DNA of 26,525 nt from a virus: positions 1-26,525 of IMG/VR virus record IMGVR_UViG_3300023184_003291; one strand, written 5' to 3'. Within the stretch, counting starts at the first letter, position 1. Each line of letters begins with the position of its first letter. Below the pieces are notes generated by a model. It worked only from the letters and a program-made list of their open reading frames with translations. It had not been told where the DNA came from and made no database searches. Of this stretch, positions 1 to 8,720 are shown in pieces. Made by a program: the position numbers and the translations under genes.

Positions 1-927
1 GTTGATGTTTTGTTTATACCATTCATAAGTATTTTTTAATCCTTCATCTAAACTTATTTGTGATTTCCATCCCAACTTATTAATCTTACTGACATTCAAT
101 ACTTTACGCATAGTGCCGTTCGGCTTCGACTCATTCCATACAATAGGACCATTATATCCGATGACATCACAAATCTTTTCTGTCAACTCACGAATTGTTA
201 TATCTATTCCTGTTCCCACATTTATGATATCAGCACTATCATAATTCATCATACAAAAATGACATGCATCTGCCAAATCATCAACATGAAGAAATTCGCG
301 CATAGGAGTTCCATCACCCCAACATTCTACATATGATTTATCATTTATCTTTGCATCATGTATCTTACTTATAAGTGCTGGTAAAACATGTGAAGTTTTC
401 AGATTGAAATTGTCATTAATTCCATATAAATTTGTCGGCATTAATGAGATAGTCTTAAAGTTATACTGATCACGATAAGATTGGCATAACTTTATACCAG
501 CAATCTTTGCTATTGCATATGCATCATTTGTCTCTTCAAGTGGACCTGTCATCAATGATTCTTCACTAATAGGAACTTTAGCATCTTTAGGATATATACA
601 TGATGATCCTAGAAATAATACTTTTCTTACATCATATCGGTGTGATATATCAATAAGATTTGTCTGTATCATAAGGTTTTGATAAAGAAAATCACCTTTA
701 TATGTAGAGTTGGCTAGAATGCCGCCAACTTTAGCAGCAGCAATAAACACATATTCAGGGCCAGCATTTCTATAAAATAGATCAACACTTCGTCTGTGTG
801 ATAGATCATACTTTCCTCTATCAGCGGTTAGAATATTTTTATATCCTTTATTTTCCAGACATCTTACAATAGCAGAACCTACTAGCCCTGTATGCCCAGC
901 AACAAATATTCGCGAATCACTTTTCAT
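1..927 (-). CDS. fcl: GDP-L-fucose synthase (GDP-4-keto-6-deoxymannose epimerase/reductase), C-terminus cut by window
   Basis: Converts GDP-4-keto-6-deoxy-D-mannose to GDP-L-fucose with NADPH in the cytoplasm, the second step after Gmd. The reading frame is open from ATG at 927 to the window edge (309 codons, no stop), so only the last few residues are missing; E. coli Fcl is about 321 aa. An N-terminal Rossmann motif GHTGLVG (residues 11-17) binds NADP. The short-chain dehydrogenase triad is intact: S108 in GSSCIYP, and Y137 and K141 in YAIAKIAG. The family signature MPTNLYG and the [12 protein letters not shown] stretch typical of GDP-fucose synthases are also present. The start overlaps the gmd stop by 11 bp, so the two are translationally coupled. 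Family identity is very secure. Confidence 0.95.
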   Translation of the reverse strand, partial: MKSDSRIFVAGHTGLVGSAIVRCLENKGYKNILTADRGKYDLSHRRSVDLFYRNAGPEYVFIAAAKVGGILANSTYKGDFLYQNLMIQTNLIDISHRYDVRKVLFLGSSCIYPKDAKVPISEESLMTGPLEETNDAYAIAKIAGIKLCQSYRDQYNFKTISLMPTNLYGINDNFNLKTSHVLPALISKIHDAKINDKSYVECWGDGTPMREFLHVDDLADACHFCMMNYDSADIINVGTGIDITIRELTEKICDVIGYNGPIVWNESKPNGTMRKVLNVSKINKLGWKSQISLDEGLKNTYEWYKQNIN

Positions 928-1924
928 TTTCGCACATGTCCTTTACTAGATTTTTAAATGAGATTCGAGGTTCCCAACCAAGGACTTCTTTCGCTTTGGT
1001 GGCATTACCTAATAGTGTATCTACTTCTGTAGGCCGAAAGTATCTAGAATCAATTCTAAAGATGATTCTGTCATTATCCATACCAAGTTCATTTAATCCT
1101 TCACCATACCACTTAATATTCATACCAAAATACGGTGCTGCCTCTGAGATGAAATCTTTTACAGAATATTGTTCTCCTGTTGCAATAACAAAATCATCTG
1201 GTTTATTCTGTTGGAGCATTAGCCACATCGCACGAACAAAATCTTTAGCATGCCCCCAATCTCTTTTAGCATTTACATTACCTAGATAGATGATATTACC
1301 CTCAAGGCCATGATCTCTGATCTTACGCAGCCCATTAGTAATCTTCTTTGTTACGAATGTATCTCCTCGCCTTGGGCTTTCATGATTGAATAGTATACCA
1401 GTGCAAGCATACATGTTATATGCCTCACGATAGTTCTTTGTAATCCAATATCCATATAGTTTGGCTACACCGTATGGGCTCCTTGGATAGAATGGAGTAG
1501 TTTCGGATTGTGGAATTTCTTGCACTTTACCAAACATTTCTGATGTTGATGCTTGATATAACCGAGTATTTCTTTCCATACCAAGAATTCTAATTGCTTC
1601 GAGTAGTCTTAGTGATCCCAGACCATCGACTTGCCCAGTATATTCAGGTGTCTCAAAAGATACTTTTACATGACTCTGGGCTCCCAGATTATATATTTCA
1701 TCGGGCTGAACCTTTTTAATAATATTAATTAGATTACTTGAATCTGTCAAGTCGCCATAATGTAAATGTATATCATTATAGATATGATCTATTCTTCCTG
1801 TATTGAACGAAGAACTTCTTCGGATAATACCATGAACTTCATAATTCTTTTCAAGAAGAAGTTCGGCTAGGTAGCTTCCGTCCTGACCTGTAATGCCAGT
1901 AATTAAAGCAATCCTTTTTGACAT
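917..1924 (-). CDS. gmd: GDP-mannose 4,6-dehydratase
   Basis: Dehydrates GDP-D-mannose to GDP-4-keto-6-deoxy-D-mannose, the first committed step to GDP-L-fucose. At 335 aa it is close to the usual length of the family. It opens with the NADP-binding [14 protein letters not shown] (residues 10-23) and the [13 protein letters not shown] motif specific to GMDs. Catalytic residues are visible as T127-S128-E129 in STSEMFG and Y151xxxK155 in [12 protein letters not shown]. The C-terminal substrate region [12 protein letters not shown] is intact. It overlaps the nucleotidyltransferase gene by 1 nt and fcl by 11 nt. Gmd without Fcl can feed rhamnose or perosamine routes, but the adjacent fcl and the GT10 gene upstream argue for fucose. 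Confidence 0.96.
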   Translation of the reverse strand: MSKRIALITGITGQDGSYLAELLLEKNYEVHGIIRRSSSFNTGRIDHIYNDIHLHYGDLTDSSNLINIIKKVQPDEIYNLGAQSHVKVSFETPEYTGQVDGLGSLRLLEAIRILGMERNTRLYQASTSEMFGKVQEIPQSETTPFYPRSPYGVAKLYGYWITKNYREAYNMYACTGILFNHESPRRGDTFVTKKITNGLRKIRDHGLEGNIIYLGNVNAKRDWGHAKDFVRAMWLMLQQNKPDDFVIATGEQYSVKDFISEAAPYFGMNIKWYGEGLNELGMDNDRIIFRIDSRYFRPTEVDTLLGNATKAKEVLGWEPRISFKNLVKDMCENEK

Positions 1925-2952
1925 TATATAAAATCTCCTAAATTATCAACGTCTCTTTGTATATTGATAGCTTCGGCTGATGGATATGGATTAGAATTGC
2001 TATAATCGTTTATGATTATTCTCTTAGAATGATGTATTTCCATGAGCAGATCACATTTACTAAATCCTAAGTTATCTAGCATATTCCGCGTTATATCATA
2101 ATACTTCTTTTTTCTTGCTGTCACGAAAACGATCTTAAACCCTCTGGCCTGTTTATCGACTAATACACTATGATTTTTATGCAGCAATTCATAATCAGTA
2201 TGATAACTATTTTTACCATACTGTCCCTTATTTTTAATCAGCACACCATCAATATCACATAATATTGTTGGCTTATTGTTATATTCGCGCCATGCATCAA
2301 GAGTTCCTACATTGAAATAATTATCAACATTAGTATTAATAAAGACTTCTCCACTCATAATCATATAATCTATTATATCAGAAAGAAAGATTTCTTTTTT
2401 ATTTGTTGATAGTTTTTGACATGCGATCTTATATAACTCAGGATTAGAAAACTGATATCCGCCAACACAGAAATTATCAGATACGATTCGCTTTTCTATG
2501 AGACTAGAGATTATTCCCTGGTCATTAGATATGACATAACCAAGTTGTGATACATTCTTAAGTGTTGGATAGTCTGATAACTTGGCCGTATATGCAGCAT
2601 TGCCTTCTGCGAATCTGAAATCAAAATAACTATCACAATCTTTTACTAGAAATTTTTCTGTGATATTAGCCTCCTCGATAGCACGAAGCACAGTTTCAGC
2701 CGGACCATTTGTGGGTTCATCCAGAATAATAATATTGACCTTTGCATCTCCAAAGCATTCTTCTAATATACGCTTAGATTCAAATTTCACATCATGCTCT
2801 CTGAGTATAACAATGTGTATTGTATTTCCATATTGGAGACTATTGAGTGACCTTTCAATCATCAATTGCCCATTATAGTTTGTAAGAAGATATTTTGGAC
2901 GTAGATCAGGAAAACGAGTTGATCTACCCGCACATGGCATTATTATATCCAT
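1924..2952 (-). CDS. Fusion of sugar-phosphate nucleotidyltransferase and HAD-type phosphatase domain
   Basis: Two domains are visible in 342 aa. Residues 1 to about 225 form a nucleotidyltransferase: the glycine-rich [16 protein letters not shown] (G9, R13, K20) matches the NTP-binding P-loop of RmlA/LicC-like enzymes, and KDCDSYF (D105, D107) is the metal-binding part. Residues from about 228 form a HAD-like domain with DIDGV (233-237) as the nucleophile motif, VTARKKKY as the second motif and a late [14 protein letters not shown] loop. It would activate a phosphorylated sugar or alcohol with CTP or GTP. The substrate cannot be read from sequence. It overlaps the kinase gene by 10 bp; GGAG lies 5 nt before its ATG. 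Together with that kinase it looks like a kinase-nucleotidyltransferase pair that makes a second activated donor. Confidence 0.82.
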   Translation of the reverse strand: MDIIMPCAGRSTRFPDLRPKYLLTNYNGQLMIERSLNSLQYGNTIHIVILREHDVKFESKRILEECFGDAKVNIIILDEPTNGPAETVLRAIEEANITEKFLVKDCDSYFDFRFAEGNAAYTAKLSDYPTLKNVSQLGYVISNDQGIISSLIEKRIVSDNFCVGGYQFSNPELYKIACQKLSTNKKEIFLSDIIDYMIMSGEVFINTNVDNYFNVGTLDAWREYNNKPTILCDIDGVLIKNKGQYGKNSYHTDYELLHKNHSVLVDKQARGFKIVFVTARKKKYYDITRNMLDNLGFSKCDLLMEIHHSKRIIINDYSNSNPYPSAEAINIQRDVDNLGDFI

Positions 2953-3683
2953 AAAGACTCCACATTATTAATAATAAAAGACTGATCATGTTTAGTTCGA
3001 CAATAAGGAAATACTCTTAGTAGCATAATTATAGTGAATATATTATATTTCGCACAGTCATAATTATATGATATGGCATCATGTATTATTTTCATCTTAG
3101 CATCGAGATTAACTTTTGTATTTCGATTGAACCATCCGCATATCAAATCCTGATTCAACTTAGCAATATCAAAAACATAAGAATCATATTCGGATGTTAG
3201 TGGATCGATCATATAGAAAGAATCTTCATTCTCTCTATATATAATATTATCAAGTGTGAAGTCACCATGATATATACTTTGTGGTACCTCTTTGGGCAAT
3301 CTATCCAATAATGATTCTAATGTAAATGAAAAATATTGAAAATCTATCTGAGATAACTTATCCTGATATATTTCCGTATAATCTTTTATAGTGCTATCGG
3401 CCGAAAACTTATTGAGTGTATCGATTATAAATTCTATTAGTTTATCTGGCTTATTATACATCAAATAACTACAAACGTCAAGCCCTTTAATATATTCCAT
3501 ATCGATACAGTTATATGACGAATCGATTATCTCGGGCATTTTAACTATTGTAGAAAGGGCTTGCATTCTTTCTAAATTTCTATCAACATCAAACATCTTC
3601 CGAACAAAATAATCTTCTCCGTTCGACATCAACATAATTCTGGAATTCGAATGGCCATTCAAATCTTTTATTAATTTTTCCAT
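2943..3683 (-). CDS. Aminoglycoside phosphotransferase/choline kinase-like small-molecule kinase (LicA-like)
   Basis: The 246-aa protein carries the catalytic loop of the APH/choline kinase superfamily: HGDFTLDNII (residues 139-148), giving catalytic D141 and metal ligand N146, followed by the DFG-equivalent MIDPLTSEYDS (D160). The N-lobe has VRKMF (K29) as candidate ATP-binding lysine and MEYIKG as hinge. The lid is short compared with full-length choline kinases. It probably phosphorylates a sugar, amino alcohol or similar small substrate. The downstream overlapping gene is a nucleotidyltransferase, the same order of activities as LicA-LicC, so the product may be its substrate; that link is inference. 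The start overlaps the upstream glycosyltransferase-like gene by 13 bp. Confidence 0.78.
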   Translation of the reverse strand: MEKLIKDLNGHSNSRIMLMSNGEDYFVRKMFDVDRNLERMQALSTIVKMPEIIDSSYNCIDMEYIKGLDVCSYLMYNKPDKLIEFIIDTLNKFSADSTIKDYTEIYQDKLSQIDFQYFSFTLESLLDRLPKEVPQSIYHGDFTLDNIIYRENEDSFYMIDPLTSEYDSYVFDIAKLNQDLICGWFNRNTKVNLDAKMKIIHDAISYNYDCAKYNIFTIIMLLRVFPYCRTKHDQSFIINNVESLWI

Positions 3684-4378
3684 AATTCCATATCATCTCT
3701 GATAAGAGAATGTTTGCCGCCATTGTAAGGACCAGCAGAAAAAGGATTATTCATATCCACATAACATAGATTTTCACCAATAAGATTATTATTTCTTAAT
3801 GTAGCTTTGAGCATTTCTTCACCATTCATTTGATATCCAGCATTATAATAATCTTCCATCATATGATATGTTGACATGTATTTGTTCATTACTGATGAAC
3901 TGCCAAAAGCAAACTGATCGTTACCAAAATCTCTAGTGATAACCATACGGCAGTTAGGAATATAAATTTTAGTCTTATCCATTTTACCGAACGGTATAAC
4001 ACCATTAATAGCATAATCAAATCGCGTCTTGATTACCCAGTCATATTGATTATTTACTATTTCATTTTTGATCTTGAGCAGACATGATTGAAATAAAGAA
4101 TAATACGCATATACCATATTACTTGGTGGGAATTTTTCAGGATCAGGAGTATTTGTATATTTACTATCTAATTTTGTCTTATCAAAGATGCTTAATTCAT
4201 CTGTGATAAAATCAACTGGCTTATATAAATCGATCACATCTTTGATATCATATACTCTATTTTTCCAAGTATGAATAAAGATATCAGTATCATAATGATC
4301 TAATACATTTTTCTTTAAATATTCATATCCCTTTGCATATGATCTTGGTTGCCCTGAAATGCAGACAGCAATTTTCAT
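3671..4378 (-). CDS. Putative glycosyltransferase of uncharacterised family
   Basis: This 235-aa protein starts with a beta-strand and loop, MKIAVCISGQPRSYAKG, then DIFIHTW, a pattern seen in little-studied glycosyltransferase-like proteins of polysaccharide loci and large viruses. A YDWVIKTRFDYAI stretch (residues 112-124) supplies an R-x-D that may stand in for the metal/sugar-nucleotide DxD. A later MNGEEMLKATLR segment may hold the catalytic acid. No signal peptide or membrane segment is seen, so it should act in the cytoplasm. ATG at 4378 overlaps the GT10 stop by 4 bp (ATGA), with GGAG 10 nt upstream. The donor and acceptor are unknown, and the glycosyltransferase call rests on fold-like features and its position in the cluster. 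Confidence 0.6.
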   Translation of the reverse strand: MKIAVCISGQPRSYAKGYEYLKKNVLDHYDTDIFIHTWKNRVYDIKDVIDLYKPVDFITDELSIFDKTKLDSKYTNTPDPEKFPPSNMVYAYYSLFQSCLLKIKNEIVNNQYDWVIKTRFDYAINGVIPFGKMDKTKIYIPNCRMVITRDFGNDQFAFGSSSVMNKYMSTYHMMEDYYNAGYQMNGEEMLKATLRNNNLIGENLCYVDMNNPFSAGPYNGGKHSLIRDDMELWKN

Positions 4379-5262
4379 TTGTTGATAACTCCACGATATA
4401 CATTATTATCAAACCATGTATTGAATCTATTTAAATCTAAAACTTTATTGTTTGGATTCAGTATAGGTTGACTCAGCATTTCGTTATAATTATCATCATT
4501 AGTATCAAGAGAAATAATATGTTCTAGCATATCCGCATCTGTTTCATAATTATGTCTTGATATGAAAGCCTTTGAATTGAAGTCCATCTCGACGGTTGGG
4601 CTGCCCCAATAGATAGGAATAGTATTCATATACAATGCATGAAATAGTTTTTCTGTAACATATCCTGGATGAGATCCATTCTCATAGCAAAGATTGAACT
4701 TATGTGAACGCATAAACTCAAATTTAGTTTTTTGTGCGTTAATACCATCCCGAGGTAAAACATAACCTGTATTATTGAATAGTGGACCACCACTATCAAT
4801 CATCTTATACTTTGATATGAAATGAAACGCATCATTTCTTTCAGCACAAGATCCATTGGCCACAATGAAACTACAGAATGAAGTTTTATCACTCGCTGTG
4901 CCGGTTCTTAGAACATCTCTTATATCAGGCAAATCAATCTTATTGATATGTACCCAGTTATCAAGTACATACAAAGGCATTCTATAATGCCTAGGCATAT
5001 CCAAATGATCGAATGTAATAGCAAAATGACAATTATAATTTTGTGGTCTGCGATTCTCGCCAGTGAAGAATATCTTTACATTATGCTTTGCGTTGAATAA
5101 TCGATTCTTTACTCCAAAAGTCTCATCACAAAATATGAGATAGTCTGGATTATCATCATCACGGATAATATCATATTTCTTTGATAATGTATCAATGAAG
5201 AAATCATCAAGAGTTCCAAAATAATCAGTGAAGCCTAATCTCAATATTGGCTTAGATTGCAT
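4375..5262 (-). CDS. GT10 family alpha-1,3/1,4-fucosyltransferase
   Basis: The C-terminal half carries the GT10 donor-binding signature: KFNLCYENGSHPGYVTEKL followed by FHALYMNTIPIYWGSP (about residues 188-222), which binds GDP-fucose. An upstream IFFTGENRRP motif is also typical of the family. It would transfer L-fucose from GDP-L-fucose to a GlcNAc/Glc-type acceptor. The frame is open to an ATG at 5304, but ATG 5262 is preferred. It has AGGGA 8 nt upstream and overlaps the upstream stop by 11 bp, like its neighbours, whereas 5304 would overlap by 53 bp. With this start the protein is 295 aa. It lies in the same operon as gmd and fcl, which supply its donor. There is no membrane anchor, as in bacterial GT10 enzymes. 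Confidence 0.88.
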   Translation of the reverse strand: MQSKPILRLGFTDYFGTLDDFFIDTLSKKYDIIRDDDNPDYLIFCDETFGVKNRLFNAKHNVKIFFTGENRRPQNYNCHFAITFDHLDMPRHYRMPLYVLDNWVHINKIDLPDIRDVLRTGTASDKTSFCSFIVANGSCAERNDAFHFISKYKMIDSGGPLFNNTGYVLPRDGINAQKTKFEFMRSHKFNLCYENGSHPGYVTEKLFHALYMNTIPIYWGSPTVEMDFNSKAFISRHNYETDADMLEHIISLDTNDDNYNEMLSQPILNPNNKVLDLNRFNTWFDNNVYRGVINK

Positions 5263-5863
5263 ATACTGTATCCCTATGGCTAACATCACATTTACGATAA
5301 TCATAGTGGAACAGAAAGTCTTCTATTGAAGAATTAGTATCTTCAACTATGATTGTGGGTCTGAATGTTTCAATAGTGTTCATAGCACCCAATAATATTT
5401 TATATTCATAGCCTTCAGTATCTAACTGGATCAAATCACATTCGGGCAACATCATATCATCGATACGAAATGTGGGGACTATTGAACCTTTTGTGCTTCT
5501 GACTGTGTTCATTCCACGATTTCTTTCATGATTTCTGACAACAGAAACCATCTCATGCTTATCCCCTAATGCTCCTTGTATTTTTATAACATTGTCTATC
5601 GGGCAGTTCATGACTAGGCAATGAAAGTTCATTGGATCTGGTTCAAATGTGTATACGATACTAAACAACTGTGAGAGTAGTCTAGGAAAAATACCGCAAT
5701 AACCACCTGCTTGAACTACAACATTAAATTTCTTTGTGTGTCTAAGATATACTTCTTTATCAGAATTCTTCCAACCGTCGATGATGTCTGTAAATGCACC
5801 ATCATCCTTTATCTTATACCAATCCTTAACTCCATCGACTTCATATTCAATATTTTCTATCAT
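5252..5863 (-). CDS. FkbM family SAM-dependent methyltransferase
   Basis: The 203-aa protein matches the FkbM methyltransferase pattern. VVVQAGGYCGIFPRLLS is a modified motif I, in which the usual D/E-x-G-x-x-x-G appears as Q-A-G-G-Y-C-G. YTFEPDPMNFHCL is motif II with the acidic SAM-ribose residue. CDLIQLDTEGYEYKILLGA is the strongly conserved FkbM LD-x-E-G motif, and TIIVED follows. Such enzymes O-methylate sugars or other hydroxyls, which fits a glycan cluster. The start overlaps the upstream methyltransferase stop by 4 bp (ATGA). The acceptor is unknown, and the degenerate motif I leaves some doubt about activity. Confidence 0.85.
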   Translation of the reverse strand: MIENIEYEVDGVKDWYKIKDDGAFTDIIDGWKNSDKEVYLRHTKKFNVVVQAGGYCGIFPRLLSQLFSIVYTFEPDPMNFHCLVMNCPIDNVIKIQGALGDKHEMVSVVRNHERNRGMNTVRSTKGSIVPTFRIDDMMLPECDLIQLDTEGYEYKILLGAMNTIETFRPTIIVEDTNSSIEDFLFHYDYRKCDVSHRDTVYAI

Positions 5864-6450
5864 GGCTTGATCCAGAACCAGACAAAGTTTTTAGAATTAT
5901 TCAGAGGTGTTCTGATCCGATTAGTTTCTCTATATCGCTTGATAGCATCGACAACAAATTTTACCTGAATATCGTGCCCAAAGATATAACCATTCTTTTT
6001 AATCTTAGGATAATACAGTTCAATATCATTGTGTATGGAATCTTCTGTTTGATCTCCATCAACCAATACAAAGTCGAGAGATTCATTTGCTAATTGATCA
6101 GTTGCATCAACAGACTTCTTCTTGATAAGTTCAAATCTTTCACCAAAGGGACTCATATTTTGATGAAGTGTCTTTTCATAGCTATTCATATCTTCTTGTG
6201 TCCGAACAACATCAATAGCAGTATATGTTATATAAGGATCGATACCATATAGTTTCTTTATGTTTGGGCATGATTCTAATAATACATGACTAGTCTCACC
6301 CTTCAGCACACCAATCTCTGCTCCAATCACATCACCTCTCATCCGATTGATATATGAAATCATTCCATATGCTGGAAGAAATGTAAGTGGCCATAGTCCG
6401 ATCTGTTTCTGCTGTTCAATATTGAAAAATTCTGGATTATCAGTTATCAT
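5860..6450 (-). CDS. Class I SAM-dependent methyltransferase
   Basis: Rossmann methyltransferase features are clear in 196 aa: motif I GAEIGVLKGETSHVLLE, an acidic strand KLYGIDPY, and motif IV SLDFVLVDGDQTEDSIHNDI followed by YYPKIKKNGYIFGHDI. The VDGDQTEDSIHNDIELYYPKIKKNG arrangement (acidic, H, then the K-x-G-G/Y-like turn) resembles the Methyltransf_24/cephalosporin hydroxylase-like group, often found in sugar clusters. It probably methylates a sugar hydroxyl, though the substrate is not readable. ATG 6450 overlaps the stop of the upstream gene by 11 bp, with GAGG about 6 nt before it. It is the second of two consecutive methyltransferase genes, so the glycan may be methylated at more than one position. 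Confidence 0.78.
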   Translation of the reverse strand: MITDNPEFFNIEQQKQIGLWPLTFLPAYGMISYINRMRGDVIGAEIGVLKGETSHVLLESCPNIKKLYGIDPYITYTAIDVVRTQEDMNSYEKTLHQNMSPFGERFELIKKKSVDATDQLANESLDFVLVDGDQTEDSIHNDIELYYPKIKKNGYIFGHDIQVKFVVDAIKRYRETNRIRTPLNNSKNFVWFWIKP

Positions 6451-7360
6451 ATAATGCCTCGATCTTTTTCTTTAATTCTGGAATTCTATCATATTGATGG
6501 ACGATAGCGAAAGGTTTATTATTTGGATCAGTAACAACACCATCTTCGTGAATTGTAGGCTGTTCATCCTGATATGCGAGTTTATATAGAACTAACTGTG
6601 TAGGATCATTACTTACGATCTGTCCGATATCACCATGGCCCGCTAAAATAGCCTGTTCTGTTGTACCAAGTTGAATTGCCCATCCACGAGGATATCCTGA
6701 AAAATTAGTCGTCTTATGTATAATCTTATCATCACAATATGGATACTGATTGATAAGAAAATTGAATACTGCTTGATCAACGATAGGAATAGGCCGATTG
6801 ACACTCATTTGGAATATCATCAGCAACAAATCTTTTATATAAGAAAAGTCACCACCAATAGTTCCGACATTATATATAAGGTTCTCTTTCAGTATATTAT
6901 GAAAATATGGACCGAATGTTTCTAATAAATTCTTATTGCCCCATGGTTCATCCTTATACTTCAATCCCTCGGATGAACAAACAATTTTTCTATTACTAAG
7001 ATTGTTTTCTAACCAATCAGAAGGATTTGTTTGGAATATAACATCGCGGGTATCTGTAGTGATCACATATCGATAATCTCTTGGATTGAGTTCACATAGA
7101 GTATTCCACATATAGAAAAATCTTTCGGTGTGTGGTGCACCATTACTCTGAGCCTTGAAACCACCATTCTTTTCTTTATCGCCATATAGAGCAAGTTTGA
7201 CACCGCGTTGAGTCAATTTATCTATAGTTTCTTTAGAAATATTAGTAGCTACAAGAACAACATCTCCTGTAAATCCAGACTTGGCAATCGAGTTGACCCA
7301 ATACTTTAATTGGTCCCAAGAGTAATTAGATGCTCCGCCGATGATGATGTCTTTTGCCAA
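6440..7360 (-). CDS. Putative GT-A type glycosyltransferase, TTG start
   Basis: A 306-aa protein with a beta-alpha-beta start (DIIIGGASNYSWDQLKYWVNS) and a DTRD metal-binding-like motif in YVITTDTRDVIFQTNP (residues 103-106). An NVGTIGG stretch and a PIVDQAVFN segment follow, as in glycosyltransferases that read nucleotide-sugar through DxD. The start is a TTG at 7360. Two things support it: GGAG lies 7 nt upstream, and the first in-frame ATG comes only about 84 codons later, which would remove the nucleotide-binding fold. It overlaps the upstream GT2 gene by 55 bp, the longest overlap in the cluster. The family is not one I can name with certainty. Confidence 0.62.
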   Translation of the reverse strand: MAKDIIIGGASNYSWDQLKYWVNSIAKSGFTGDVVLVATNISKETIDKLTQRGVKLALYGDKEKNGGFKAQSNGAPHTERFFYMWNTLCELNPRDYRYVITTDTRDVIFQTNPSDWLENNLSNRKIVCSSEGLKYKDEPWGNKNLLETFGPYFHNILKENLIYNVGTIGGDFSYIKDLLLMIFQMSVNRPIPIVDQAVFNFLINQYPYCDDKIIHKTTNFSGYPRGWAIQLGTTEQAILAGHGDIGQIVSNDPTQLVLYKLAYQDEQPTIHEDGVVTDPNNKPFAIVHQYDRIPELKKKIEALYDN

Positions 7361-8109
7361 GGATATTCTCCATTATAATGTTGTTTCACTGATTCGTTGC
7401 CTTTGATAAAAAAATCAAGACTACCATACTTCTTTTCCATATTGTCATCAAGTCTATAATTCATCGTATGAAGACCTGATGTATCATAATTTGTATTACC
7501 CATTACTTTACTAATGATATGATAAAATCTTCTATCACCGCCCCAACCAGAGTGCCAATGATTACATACTTTAGTCAGAAATGAAGTTTTGAATATATAT
7601 GATGAGGTGTCGATAAGAAATTCTTGATCTAATTCTTTCTTTGATAGAGACCAATGGATTGGCCATTTGCCAAGACTTTCACAGTTGTCTTCAATGATAA
7701 ATTCACCATTCTTTCCATGGATGTTTCGGAGAGAATACGCCCAATCTAGATTCTTATCTTCTATTGTTGCGACCAAAGTTTTGATATGATCTCTTTCATA
7801 CCAGTTATCTTCATCGAGAAAAGCAATATAATCCGAATTAATAAGATGAGGATATCCAGCATAGATACGATGCCCATAGAATCCATCACCGCCTGTGTTT
7901 TCAGGAGCAATTGTTACTTGGAGATGTGTATTATATTCTGAAATATTAAGGGCAGTTACTTTATTCAAATATTCTGGGCCATCGACAACTACAAGATGCT
8001 TAATGTTCTTATATGTTTGGGTATTCACACTTTCAATTGCTTGAGTTAAATATTCTTGCCCGATTGTAGGCGTAATAACTGTTACAGACTTTTCTATGTT
8101 CAACTTCAT
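7306..8109 (-). CDS. Family 2 (GT-A) glycosyltransferase
   Basis: Classic GT2 N-terminus: VTVITPTIGQEYLTQAIESVNTQTYKNI, with HLVVVDGPE as the strand carrying the nucleotide-binding aspartate. The metal-binding motif is FLDEDNWYERDHIKTL (D99-E100-D101). The C-terminal part has WHSGWGGDRRFYH, where the acidic residue may act as base. At 267 aa it is a single catalytic domain without membrane anchor. The start at 8109 shares one base with the upstream stop (TAATG). It probably adds one sugar to the glycan built by this operon. Donor and acceptor are unknown. Confidence 0.85.
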   Translation of the reverse strand: MKLNIEKSVTVITPTIGQEYLTQAIESVNTQTYKNIKHLVVVDGPEYLNKVTALNISEYNTHLQVTIAPENTGGDGFYGHRIYAGYPHLINSDYIAFLDEDNWYERDHIKTLVATIEDKNLDWAYSLRNIHGKNGEFIIEDNCESLGKWPIHWSLSKKELDQEFLIDTSSYIFKTSFLTKVCNHWHSGWGGDRRFYHIISKVMGNTNYDTSGLHTMNYRLDDNMEKKYGSLDFFIKGNESVKQHYNGEYPWQKTSSSAEHLITLGTN

Positions 8110-8675
8110 TACTTCACCGTAGCGCAGATAACATCACCAGGAATATGACCGTCCAGATAATGAATATTATAATCTGGATTGATTTCTTTAAGGAGACGAA
8201 TAGCATCTTCTTCTTTGACAAAAGACCATTCTTCAGATCCGAAGAGTCGCTTATCATCGATGAAAATAGTATTGTCTTTTCTACCATGTTTAAGTATGAT
8301 ATTAAGTTCATCTATTACAGGTGAACCACCAGACTTGCCGCCAAGAAACTCACCAGAAGCATGTGCGTCGAGCCAGAGAGTCACGGGTTCATCAGGTAAA
8401 ATCTTAAAGATTTCTTCCAGGCAATCGATTGAATCGCCTTGCCAGATTCTAACTTTAGTATTATCTTGGAAAATAATAGACGCATCACTATAAAGACTTT
8501 CATCCAATTCAATAGAATGGATATTATCGAAGCCAGCATCAACAGCTAATTTAACAGTATCACCTAAATATGTGCCAGTCTCAATAAAGACTTTGCCGTT
8601 ACCATATTTTGATAGATATTCGAGATTTAGATGTGATGCTGGCTTCGATTCATCAATGATATTCAACTTAAACAT
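8109..8675 (-). CDS. Methyltransferase-like Rossmann protein, first gene of the sugar operon
   Basis: The 188-aa protein has a SAM-methyltransferase-like core: FIETGTYLGDTVKLAVDAG as motif I (E-T-G-x-x-x-G-D), IHSIELDESLY as the acidic strand II, IWQGDSIDCL as motif III, and VTLWLDAHASGE as motif IV. IFIDDKRLFG follows. Related proteins with this E-T-G-T-x-x-G-x-T motif occur in glycan loci and marine phages, mostly uncharacterised. The start is ATG 8675, with GGAG exactly 7 nt upstream. A TTG at 8681 is also in frame but sits directly against the GGAG. It is the first gene of the 1-8675 run. The upstream 45 bp are very AT-rich, with TATACT- and TATAAT-like hexamers but no convincing -35 box. 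Confidence 0.65.
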   Translation of the reverse strand: MFKLNIIDESKPASHLNLEYLSKYGNGKVFIETGTYLGDTVKLAVDAGFDNIHSIELDESLYSDASIIFQDNTKVRIWQGDSIDCLEEIFKILPDEPVTLWLDAHASGEFLGGKSGGSPVIDELNIILKHGRKDNTIFIDDKRLFGSEEWSFVKEEDAIRLLKEINPDYNIHYLDGHIPGDVICATVK

Positions 8676-8720
8676 AATCAATCTCCATTATATAAAAACT
8701 TCAATAATATATAGTATACT

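Noticed and set aside
5262-5304. ATG 5304 as the start of the GT10 gene
   Set aside because: It would overlap the upstream gene by 53 bp, while ATG 5262 has a good AGGGA site and the 11-bp overlap seen at neighbouring junctions.
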